From Anticarsia gemmatalis (Eukaryota; Arthropoda; Insecta; Lepidoptera; Erebidae), in contig NC_134757.1 in NCBI RefSeq assembly GCF_050436995.1, forward strand, positions 10,242,501 to 10,306,500: a DNA stretch of 64,000 bases, in the 5' to 3' direction. Numbering within the stretch: the first letter of the stretch is position 1; every line of letters starts with the position of its first letter. The notes under the pieces were generated by a model, which worked only from the letters and a program-made list of their open reading frames with translations, was not told the DNA's origin and searched no databases. Shown in pieces: positions 27,301 through 38,429 of the stretch. The position numbers and the translations under genes are program-made.

Positions 27301-29850
27301 ATACTGAAGAAAAAACTAAGTTCTTGCTGTCATCAAAGATGAAAATGGTCTACTGATTCTTTAGCCCAAAAATTACGGAAATATCAAAAAAATAATTAGT
27401 AAACGTAAAAAGCAGCAGTTGCTAATAGTCCGATGACTGAGTTCAATTCGAAAATTCAAAGTTTGGAAGTCTGCCCAGTGGTTTGTGGTTGTAAACTTGC
27501 CCCCTATAGCAGTAGAATAAACAATAATATCTAACAGAATTATTCAAGCATCAACTGTGGGAATTTTGAACCCTATACTATATCTATAGTCTTCGATAAA
27601 AAATCAAGCGTTTACCGTCTTTTTTGTCAGGTAACAATGTTAATTGAAGATTCAGAATGCATCGTAAAAGGCATAACTAGGTGTTTTAAAAAGTTTTTTT
27701 ATTAATCCAGTATAGGTAGGTACATGATGCACCTATTGAAAGCAATTTGTTAATTATGATAGTTCATTCTTAATACCTTTAATAACCTTAATGACTCTCG
27801 AGCAGTTTGTTTATGCCATTGCTGGCTTGATCACAAAGGCCTCTAATTTAATATTAAAATGTAACGTGTCTTAAACGCGATCGAAAATTAAAGGACATCG
27901 ATTTTGTTGGATATTTGTTCTCATGTCGAATCAAAAAAAAGCCCATTTAGAATATGACTAATAGAGGGTTACAGGCTAAGAAACATCTTAAAAACTACAG
28001 CAGGCATCTTACCGCTAAAGGTATTTCGTGCTATCCACTCTTTAAAGAAAAGTCACGATATTACGTTGTGTGTACACGAGTGCATATCATGTTCGAGCAC
28101 AAAACATCCGGTTAACAATTGTCACGAGAGGATAATGGCATAATCGGACATACTCGGCGCAGTAACGTATTATGAGACGGTTATCATATCAATTCTTACA
28201 TTTCTTTGTTACATGATAACTGTAGAGCCGAAATGAATATGTACATTGTCTTAATGTTTTTATGGCTGATTATTGCTTCATCAAGATACCAGGTATCAAT
28301 TATAAGTAGATGTTTTGTTGTATTTGCTATATGAAACCTTACTTCGGTTTTCTAAATTGACAACCCTAAAGACTATTAACTACTTAGTACTTATATTGTT
28401 GATTATTGAAAAATGTTTAATGGAAAAAACGGGAGTTAAGTAAATGTATGCGGAGTTTTGAACATCGTCAAGAGTCTTCTAGAGCTATTTCTGTTCTTCC
28501 TTTTGAGGAGTTAAGCAAGTATGAGGTTTGAAGAGTTTTGGACATGGTCCAAAGTTGAAGCTCTTTCAGCTATTCGATTTCGGGCTATCGTAAGCCATGT
28601 TGTAGCGCTAAAAACGGTGGAAAGATTCTCAGACCTCTTCTTCACAGAATTCAGATTTTTAATAGAATCTATTAATCGTCAGTTTAGATTTTCTTTCGAC
28701 CAAGGTTATCAGAGAAGAGGTAAAGGCTTCTTAGGACCAGTTTCGTGAATTACGGAGAAGTGTGGGATAATCTATCTGATGGAAACAATGGCAGCTATAC
28801 TGGCAGTAACAAACAATGACTTTTCCATACATTTGTATGGAAAAGTTTTTCATCTTCTTCCATCGATTTGCCGTCAGTCTTGAATCCCACACTGAACTGA
28901 AGGATATCTGCTAAACTCTTCTCACCAATGTAATTTGTGTTTCCTTACGCGTCCTACATTTAAACGTCAACACATGTCAATACAAATATCGAAAGAAAAC
29001 GTCATATTACAGAAGCCAGCTCATAAGTGCACCTGTCCGGCTTCCATAACGTGCAGTAATGAGATACGAGGACTTGTGACGTCATATGTAGGTAAAGCTG
29101 TTATGTCACTGCACTTCCTCGCTAGTTATATGAGATTAGTTCAAAGTAACCCAGTTTTGTTGCGATGCTTATTATAGAACGCGTGGTTGCATACTGACCG
29201 ACTCGCGCGGGTAAACATTTTGATGTTAGTTTTTGTGGCATGGTTTGCTGTTGGTATAGACTTAGGGCCGTTTTCTATCCACTGTTTACTTTCTATAGAG
29301 ATATACAAATATTATCTGTCATTGTATCGTACTTCGTTTCCTTAAGTTTCCTATAACTCTTTTATTATTTATTTATTTATAAATTTGCTATCCCTAAATG
29401 GGTTCCCACCAAAACCAGTAAGATTATTTTGACGTATTAATAAAGGATAACAATCTATCAGTAATCTTTGACAGAGAATTAAAAATGTCTGTATCTATGA
29501 CGCCAATAATAGAAAGAAACTGGCTCTTAAATAAGTCTTATTATGTACAAGAAATGTCAAAGCGATCCAAATTATATCATAGGCAAGGGACAATGCTATA
29601 GAGTACGTAAAGCTATATCCTTTTCTAACAACAAAACTGGCATAGTTTTAGCTGTCATGTCTGTACAGCTTCTGATCGCGCTAAGAAGGTGGAGCTCGCG
29701 TGTAATTTGACAGTAGGTAAATGTCTGTCTACGAGTGATGTTGTCAGGATGTAAAGTATCTAAGTATCTATTTCGACATTACTATGTTGCAAGAACAAAG
29801 TTTTAATCATAAAATATTCGAAAGGATTACTGATATAAATACTTTTTTTT
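24400..29850. other. Intergenic stretch with no supported gene
   Basis: AT-rich DNA without recognisable domains; the frames of 60-123 codons show no domain or splice context. Local oddities are a GC-richer patch at about 25299-25470, a CpG-dense patch at 26120-26195 and a hairpin at 28821-28847 (CTTTTCCATAC / GTATGGAAAAG). It could be intergenic or part of a long intron of a gene outside the window. Confidence 0.55.
26120..26195. promoter_or_regulatory. CpG-dense patch, possible promoter or first exon
   Basis: A 75-bp stretch with GTTCGCGCGGGGAGCGCGGG and CCCGCGCGCGCGCC stands out from AT-rich flanks. Such patches occur at insect transcription starts but also in old MITEs. No transcript signal confirms either. 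Confidence 0.25.
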
Positions 29851-29869
29851 GTTTTTAAATATTTTTCTT

Positions 29870-30040
29870 ATTTTTTTTGCCTGTTTGAGTGTCCTACTGC
29901 TGGGCAAAGCCCTCCTCCCCTTCCCTTCCAAATGCCCCTATCGGTGGCAAAATCCAGTTAGTCCTTCTCAAATGCGTCCAGGTCATCTTCCATCTCCGTT
30001 TGGGTCTCCCGCGTCTAGAATAAATGCTATGGAAAGATGA
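29870..30040 (-). pseudogene. LINE fragment, C-terminal end of a reverse-transcriptase ORF
   Basis: On the minus strand the peptide contains GRPKRRWKMTWTHLRRTNW and ends EEGFAQQ, the typical C-terminal W-rich region of RTE/jockey-like LINE polyproteins. The phrase CCTACTGCTGGGCAAAGCCC on the plus strand is the matching nucleotide hallmark. Only this small piece remains, with no RT catalytic motif. Confidence 0.6.
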
Positions 30041-30109
30041 ATGTTCACATAAGAATAAGAAACCGTAAAAGGCACCGAGCAGTGTACTGTTCGGTCTCAA
30101 TTACCTCCA

Positions 30110-33100
30110 CAATAGGAATCCTCTTGTCCTCCTTTCAACTTAGATTAATATGATTCCCTAGAAGAGATGTATGGAAGAAATGAACTACTTTTGTGATACT
30201 AAGCAAAAATATTATCTAATGTGGCCATTGAAAGTATTCAATGCTCCAAGCTCTCGTAAAAAGCAGTCAAAATATTGGTACATAGTAATTCGGCATAGAT
30301 TTTGATTTATAATGTTGTTTTTATACTATTTACAAGATAAATTATTAGTGCGACGGTTGTCTTTCAGCAGAATACATTAAGTCGTTATGCGTATTTTTTC
30401 ATAATACGGGTCAAACATAAAACAAGATTTCTCGGCCTTTTTTTTTGTCAGGAAAACGCATTACTGCATTTCCCGCTTCAGGGAGGAAGCGAGGGTCTGT
30501 CGGGCTCTAGCAAACTTTTGATTGAAAGTGGTCAGTACCCTGGTTACCAAAAAGATCTTTCATTCCACAATTCACCCCGTCCCCCTCCAGTTGTTTCTTT
30601 AATGGACAAAAATAATTTAAAGAAAGACAATGAAATTGCGTTACTGTTGGTAAGTTTCCAACGGCAGTACTTGGCACCAACTTGACTTGATACAAGGAAC
30701 GCATCAAATCAAGGAGTTGAACAAAATGAAAATACACATTTAAGGCGGTACTAAATTGACCCACTTTCTGGAGAGTGTAAAAAAACAATGGAAATAAAAC
30801 TTAATCGTTTTGTAACAGAATACCTGACATTTTTCATTTTTTAATTTTGTTTTGTTAACATTGAAAATGTTCGTTTTTTGCATTCCTTGGTTGTAGTTTG
30901 CTACATGTGGTAAAGTTGCTTTGAAATTCTTCTTTGACAGATCAACATTATTCAATACATTTTGATTAAATTTTCCACGGAAATAATTAAAGATTCACGG
31001 TCGAACAGAAAGTAACCTTTTTACTACATTTTATAAAACAACGTTGCTCGACGCGACTGTCTCTCTGTTCGCGATAAACTCAAAATCTACTTAACAGATT
31101 TTCGAGCAATTTTCTCCAATAAATAGAGTGATTCTCAAAGAAGGTTTCAGTGTATAAATGGTTAAGGTTAACCCATTAAAACCCGGGGCGGGCCGCTAGT
31201 TTTAGAGCTACAGGGATCAGCTAGTAACAAAGGGAAATTAATAGAGTTGTACATTCGTTTTAATTTTTTTTGTTGCCTGTTAAAGCATATCGACATCTAA
31301 TAGCGAATAGGAACTGTTAACACATGCGTGACAGAATCTCTCACGTTTTTCTTCAGCCACATAACATCATTAATGCCTTGTCTCGGCACTTTCTTATTAA
31401 GGAAATGGAAACGAAGAAAATAAAATACCACACGATGCTAGAATCGTGATGATGTGTTTTACGTAACAATAGTTTTTCTACGTACCTAATATATTTGTTT
31501 TATTGATTTCTTAAAAATAATACCAACCACCGAAATAATGTTCAAAAAACACAATAACAAATGACATTTCATGGAGAGCTAAGATCCTATCTGTAATTAT
31601 TCTAATAATTAGAATAATTACATAATTATAGGTACACTACACTACGTTTCATACTTTATGTTGCATTTTGGTAGATTTTGCCACTAATTTACTTTGCTAG
31701 AAACCTGGAGATATTCTCGGATTAACAGAAAATTACCCAATATTGGTATAAAATCTTTTTTTTTAATCCATATTCAATCGTGACTGCCTAATTTTAACAT
31801 CACACGATAAGTCCCACTTTCAATCCATATTAAATTGTCTGCATACTTTAATTTTTTTGGTTAGAAACAATAATGCCTACAAATTACGACAAATAAGAGA
31901 ATAATACCCATAGGAAGTGGTATATTTAAATATGTGGTTTCATGCTTAGTGCAAGGTGTGGAAACCACAGTGTATTTGAAAGCACGCACCACGTCTCAAG
32001 TTTCAGTCATTTAAACATTTATTGTGTGCCTGTGACGGAGTGCAACGACCAGCCGTCTGCTCCTCCATGTTGATTGTTTGATACTATTGTTTGTGCTGTA
32101 TCAAATGTTTGTGTGGTTAAATATTGTCGGTGTTTTAGTAGAAGGTAACAATGCGAAAGATGCTAGTCTTTGTTGTAATTTAGATTTAATTTGTTGAAGT
32201 CTCTGAGAGGTAGGAGTATTTTTAGGGTTTGTGGTGGCTTGGAGTCCTATTTAGTTTGACGGCTAAAAGATTGAATTGCCCAGTAATTTAGTTACATGCC
32301 AGTTTGTTAACATTGGTTGGATGAAAGATCGTGACGAGATGAAATATAAGATGTGGCACATAGTTCAAGCATCTTTCTGGTCCACGAAACATATGTCATT
32401 ATCATATAGAACAAATCTGTCCTCCGCAAATGTTTCAGGTCCCATTATTTTCAGTTCATAATATGTTTGTCTGTTAACTCGTCCATGAACGAAAAGAAAG
32501 AGCACTGAAAAGTCAAAATACGATATTTTTCAGTGAATAACATTACATAGTTTGTAGCAATAGATCATTTGTTACGACAGTTTTGTAAGAGTTATTTTTC
32601 TTGTGTTAAGTTACCGTAGGTGGCGGATTCGTGGCGAAGTTTTCATACGGCCCCAGTATTCGCGCGGAATGTAAAGGAGTTGTGAAAAGTTTGAAACTGC
32701 AGCAATTCAACAACTACCGTCGGATGTCGTATACTTGACTGCGTTTCGATGGTAATGCGAGGAAAATTGTACGCGATTAAGGTCCATTTTGTGATGTAAA
32801 ATTCACTGTTTGATATGAGTTTTCGTGAAGGGTATTCTTTGTCTCGTTAGGTAACCTGCTACTATTGTATGGTTATCAAATTCTTTGCCATTAGTAACTG
32901 TAGAAGAAATGGCTATATAGAAAATATTGTTCAATAACTTGTGTATTGAACTCAAAATAGCTGTTGCAAATAACTTTGAAACATTTGTTTCATGCTTTCC
33001 AAAAAGTCTAGGAGCAAGTTACGTTCTACCTTTACCTTTTGGTTGGCAGTGTGTTAGAAAAGCATTTTTTCTTCCGAAATCTTCTCATTTCGCAAAGAAA

Positions 33101-33500
33101 GAATACTTTTTCTTTCTCCATGTATACACATTATAAATAGGTATTGTATCCTCAAGACGTTGAACTTTATTCTAGTGGTAGGCCTTGAATTGAGCGATCG
33201 GAGCGTAGATAAAAGCCTGGCTGTATAAAAGATGAACGTAATCGCGCGTCATGCTTGTTAAAACGCGTTTGTGCCGCCTCAAGATAATGTTTCTGCTATA
33301 AAACTTGATTTTGATGGGATAAAACATAAAAGTAACGTAATAATGGGTGCCTCGACGATGTGAGTACGCTGATATGATAAAGTTTTATAAAGACGTTGGT
33401 AGTAAGTATAATAAATAGATTTATGTGTGAATTGTTAAAGTAGTTTTCTGAAGTAAGACATCGATTAGGTTATTTCAGCAGGTGATGTCTGGATGAACAG
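30110..33500. other. Intergenic stretch, nothing supported
   Basis: AT-rich sequence without a recognisable gene. A near-perfect palindrome (14-bp arms of GTAATTATTCTAAT) lies at 31593-31621. The segment around 31990-32800 is somewhat GC-richer and has no long frame. I see no repeats with known ends. Confidence 0.5.
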
Positions 33501-33507
33501 ATGATTG

Positions 33508-33626
33508 ACCCACGGTTTCTGAGGTACATTAAGCGGTAGTTTATCTATTCAATAGCGTTGAAACTCATATAAAAAAACGGTTTTGAATAAATAAACTATC
33601 GCTAAATGTACTCAGAAACCGGGGGT
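33508..33626. mobile_element. Hairpin MITE, copy 1 of a 117-bp family
   Basis: The ends CGGTTTCTGAGGTACATTAAG and CTAAATGTACTCAGAAACCG are imperfect inverted repeats continuing to GTAGTTTATC / AATAAACTA, so almost the whole element can fold back. The outer ends are C-rich / GGGGGT. Related copies lie at 48583 and 51496. Confidence 0.75.
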
Positions 33627-33889
33627 GAGAGTGTCAAGGATCTTCTAAAACGCGAAGACAGCTATTGTATTTTAGCAGTTCATGTCTGGATGCGATTGAC
33701 AGAGTCAGGGGCCGAAGCAAAGATGACACGAGATCTACTTATATTCAGCATGTACTAGCATAGATCTGTAAAATTTTGATGAAAGGAAATTATTGCAACG
33801 GGATATATGGAAAACTTTCTGGAATTAGTTTGCTAGAGTACCTATTGCCAAAAAGTCGCGATATTTAAATCAGCTTAAGTACTTATGTA

Positions 33890-34103
33890 TTAGGTTGGAG
33901 AAAAAGTATTTTCGCATTATAGTATGTATGAACTTGTAATAAAATCTCTTTGGTTTCAAGAATCACAAATGAGTACACGGTTCATTAGGTTTCCTTCAGT
34001 GACCTCGTGAGGTACCCAAATATCGAGCTTTTTTGTGAAGAGAAAATATTTAATTACAAGTTCATACATACTGTAATGCGAAAAGACTTTTTCCCCGACC
34101 TAA
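33890..34103 (+). mobile_element. Mariner-type MITE, copy B (214 bp)
   Basis: Same ends and length as copy A and the same orientation; TA at 33888-33889 and 34104-34105. Terminal changes in the left arm (TTGGAG for TCGGGG) show it is an older or separate insertion. Confidence 0.85.
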
Positions 34104-34867
34104 TATTTGTGAGTCTTAATCCGTATGGTAATATTCAGATGCGGTCAGATTATGTGTTTTGGATGTTTTTTCATAAGAAATTCACTCACGAATCATCTTT
34201 ACGATGAAATAAATGTAGATACACTGTCGTAAAGTGTTGGTTGTTAATAAAAATCTCCATTTTATTAGTACGTTACACACTCAAATCATAATAACGTTCT
34301 GTTTTATGAGTACTTATATTTATCAGTTTTTAACAAACTTTGGTTTAGGTTGTAAAGTGGACTTAGTTCTTGAACAACCTTGGATGGATTTTTTATTGGA
34401 GTAATATGCAATGATTTGATATTTTTATCACCAAGTATCCTTTTCCCCGGTCGGTAAATCCCTTCATGCTACATTTCTTCAAAGTCGGTTCAGTCGGAAA
34501 AGCGTAATAAACACTCATATTATTATGAACTAAGTTTAATCCCTTGTTTTGGTAACTTAAGGGTTGATCTCCAAAGGTACTCTATGCTTCATCACGAGTC
34601 TTCAACTATTTTAATGGTAAATTTCATTGAAATCGGTTCAGCAGTTTCCACATAAAGTGTGGCAGGCAGACCTTGGGCGGCTTTAACAATTTGGACAATA
34701 GGATAACCATTAACCATGTGATAAATGAATGCATTACAAAGTAGTGAAATTGGGTTTTAATCTAGATTTATTATACTTCTATATTGAATTGAAACAAATC
34801 AGAAATTACTGCCCCTTATACATAGGTATAATCTGGAAAAATTGTCTCATTGTAATAGTATGTACTA

Positions 34868-35085
34868 CTAGAGACCGCCCGCGACTTCGTCCGCGTGGAA
34901 GCCCTTCCCATTTATACCCCGATCCCTCAGGAACGTCGGGATAAAAAGCCTATGTGTTATTCTGGGTCTTTAACTACCTATATACCAAATTTCATCGTAA
35001 TCGGTTCAGTAGCATTTGCGTGAAAGAGTAACAAACATCCATACATACATTCTCACAAACTTTCGCATTTATAATATTAGTAGGA
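34868..35085 (-). mobile_element. Helitron, non-autonomous (second family)
   Basis: On the minus strand it begins TCCTACTAATATTATAAATG and ends GTCGCGGGCGGTCTCTAG, followed by T. This fits Helitron rules: 5' TC, CTAG 3' end with a GC hairpin, insertion into A/T. The internal ACTGAACCGATTACGATGAA block is shared with several Helitron-like copies in the window. Confidence 0.7.
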
Positions 35086-36111
35086 AGTATAGGATATAGT
35101 ATAGAGATATAGATTAACCTTCATTAGAGTATTTTCAAGTGATATTCTGGTGTGACGGTAACCCAAATACTGGCTGCAACTTGTTTGACCTGGAATGTGG
35201 GTCGCGATGACGTCACTGCGGAGATGCACCGATAGGGGAAAGTCAATCCGGACTCGAATTGCGCACACAAATAGAACATGGCTTTAGAACATTATATTAC
35301 ACGGGAAATTTTGCATTAGAAAATGTAATTTTATTTAGAAAATGTACTAAAGTAAGGAAAAACAAGTCCTTTTTTCGTATTTGGCTTTGTTTATCTGTTT
35401 ATATTTAAATATGCTTCATCGTTATTTTTTGACAGAAAACTGACTGACTTGACCGATTTGGTAAAAAAAATTATGTATGTATGAACAGATGTATAGATGT
35501 GAATGAGGCAAGGGTAATTTTTAAGAATTTGACCAAGTTGTGTTCTATGATCTCTGCCTACCCCTATTGAAGAAAGATAGTATGTGTGTATGATAGAACA
35601 GAAGTTAAAAGTGGTTACGCCTGCAAAAAAATGTAATTTATTCGTCCCTAGAATACCAAATTTTATCCAAATTGATTCCGCCGTTTTCAAATGAAATAGG
35701 AACGTACAAATATGCTTTAAAATTTCTAATATTGAGTACGGTAGTAAGTGAGAAATAAAACTTGTTTTAAGCTAAACTAATTACGCCTCAAATATGTTAG
35801 AATGTATAGTAATCGCGTTAAATCTTAATAGTACTACGGTACTTGAACACACGTAACAATTAAACTATTCGTAATAAGTACTTATGGTATGTATTTATTA
35901 AAATATAACGTGTATTTGGTAATAAATAGTGAGAAAAAATATGTTTCCCATACATTTTGAGAAGTTATAACGCTACTTGTAACAATTAAACGCAGTTGAT
36001 GGTGTTAAACCGTTATTGTAACTGAGCCAAGTTTGTAGCAATGTTATTTGTAGTCTAAGAGTGGTGTAAAGTTCTATGACTCGTGGTGATTGAGTCTATA
36101 ATGATGTTATA

Positions 36112-36325
36112 TTAGGTCGGGGAAAAAGTCTTTTCGCATTATAGTATGTATGAACTTGTAATAAAATCTTTTCTCTACACAAACAAGCTCGATATTTGGG
36201 TACCTCACGAGGTCACTGAAAGAAACCTAATGTACCGTGTACTCATTTGTGATTCTTAAAGCCAAAGAGATTTTATTGCAAGTTCATACATACTATAATG
36301 CGAAAAAACTTTTTCCCCGGCCTAA
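36112..36325 (-). mobile_element. Mariner-type MITE, copy C (214 bp)
   Basis: Same family, opposite orientation to copies A and B. TA flanks at 36110-36111 and 36326-36327. Its flanks are the same as those of copy D, so C and D descend from one insertion that was later duplicated with its surroundings. Confidence 0.87.
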
Positions 36326-37850
36326 TATGTTAGTGATGAAATCTGTTATAATCAAAATTAAAGGTTTCATAAGCAATAGCTTCATGAATCAGGGGACTGA
36401 TTCTTGAATTTAACATATTCCAAACAACATACTGGGATGGCCGATAGCAATCCATTTTAAAATATTGCAATATTATTTATAGACGTCAATATCAGTTAAC
36501 TGTATTTTTTACCGATAATGACTACAATAAATCGCTTGGCACTTTGTATAACAAAAAGTTTCTACCAACAAACCTACTTCCAGCTTATAATTTATTCCAT
36601 AGTGCAGTATGATGCAGTGTCTTGACTGCAAACTTTAGATAGATAATCCTTCAAAGCCAGTAATTGTAATCGGTTCAGTAGCATTTGCGTGAAAGAGTAA
36701 CAAACATCCATACATACATACATACATACATAAATACATTTTCACAATCTGTTGCATTTATAATATTAGTAGTATAATTCTCAATAGGAGTCCAGCGTTT
36801 GGTAACGTGCCCGGTAATAATTTCGGTATAAGGTGACAAATTATTTTGTACATAGGTAGGTACATTGAGAGGTGACTAATTTATTTTTAATACATACAAA
36901 CTCTCAAAATATTGTTCTATTATTTTCTTATGGTCATAGTAATATGGAGATATAGATTTACCTTCATTAGAGTATTTTCAAGTGATATTCTGGTGTGACG
37001 GTAACCCAAATACTGGCTGCAACTTGTTTGACCTGGAATGTGGGTCGCGATGACGTCACTGCGGAGATGCACCGATAGGGGAAAGTCAATCCGGACTCGA
37101 ATTGCGCACACAAATAGAACATGGCTTTAGAACATTATATTACACGGGAAATTTTGTATTAGAAAATGTAATTTTATTTTGAAAATGTTAAAAGGAAAAA
37201 CAAGTCCTTTTTTTCTTGCCTTGCTTTTCTTATCTGTTATTATAAATAGAAAAGTGAGAATCTGTATCACGATCATTGTAATTTTTGTAGCTAAGCCGAT
37301 TTTGGTAAATTTGTCAGAGTGATAGGTTCTATCCCAGGAAGTCAAAGGTGGCTTCGCCTGCAAAAAACATAGTTTATTTATCCGTTGAATATCTTTATGT
37401 TCTTTATTCCCCTGTTAACAGGTGAATACGCCTTTCAAATACAGTTTCACGTCTATAATACTTATTCAAAATTAATTCGGTATTTAGTGAGAAATAAAAC
37501 TTGTTTTAAGCTAAACTAATTACGCCTCAAATATGGTAGAATGTATAGTAATCGCGTTAAATCTTAATAGTACTACGGTACTTGAACACACGTAACAATT
37601 AAACTATTCGTAATAAGTACTTATGGTATGTATTTATTAAAATATAACGTGTATTTGGTAATAAATAGTGAGAAAAAATATGTTTCCCATACATTTTGAG
37701 AAGTTATAACGCTACTTGTAACAATTAAACGCAGTTGATGGTGTTAAACCGTTATTGTAACTGAGCCAAGTTTGTAGCAATGTTATTTGTAGTCTAAGAG
37801 TGGTGTAAAGTTCTATGACTCGTGGTGATTGAGTCTATAATGATGTTATA

Positions 37851-38064
37851 TTAGGTCGTGAAAAAAGTATTTTCGCATTATAGTATGTATAAACTTGTAG
37901 TAAAATCTTTTCTCTACACAAAAAAGCTCTACATTTGGGTACCTCACGAGCTCACTGAAAGAAACCTAATGTACCGTGTACTCATTTGTGATTCTTAAAG
38001 CCAAAGAGATTTTATTACCAGTTCATACATACTATGATGCGAAAAGACTTTTTCCTCGACCTAA
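37851..38064 (-). mobile_element. Mariner-type MITE, copy D (214 bp)
   Basis: The duplicated partner of copy C with TA flanks. Differences between C and D (for example TCGTGAAAAAAG for TCGGGGAAAAAG at the left end) measure divergence since the tandem duplication. Confidence 0.87.
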
Positions 38065-38429
38065 TATGTTAGTGATGAAATCTTTAACTGTTATAATCAA
38101 AATTAAAGGTTTCATAAGCAATAACTAGAGGTATATGAATCAGGGGACTCATTCTCGAATTTAACATATTCCAAACAACATATGGGATGGGCGATCGGGA
38201 AACATTAAAAAAAAAAAAATTATGGACGTTTATATCAGTTTCGGTTTGCTGTACTTTTACCGATAATGACTACAGTTAATCCCTTAGCACTTTGTATATC
38301 TAAAAGTTTCCACCAACAAACCTACTTCCAGCTTATAATTTATTCCATAGTGCAGTATGATGCAGTGTCTTGACTGCAAACTTTAGATAGATAATCCTTC
38401 AAAGCCAGTACACTGGCAGTATATTGTGA

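Larger units (their letters stand above)
34990..38410. repeat. Tandem duplication, two units of about 1.7 kb
   Basis: Unit 1 runs about 34990-36660 and unit 2 about 36661-38410. Near-identical blocks are 35104-35350 with 36947-37190 and 35748-36660 with 37486-38409, the latter including a mariner MITE. Each unit begins in the same Helitron 5'-end sequence (GTAATCGGTTCAGTAGCATT). Between the blocks the units differ: unit 2 has about 150 extra bp at 36780-36946, and 35350-35747 has diverged from 37190-37485. A 55-residue frame (minus strand, 35268 and 37111) is identical in both but has no gene features. Confidence 0.85.

Noticed and set aside
35077..37111. Identical 55-residue frames in both duplication units
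   Set aside because: Identity is explained by the tandem duplication; there is no domain, and the C-termini differ after the repeat border.
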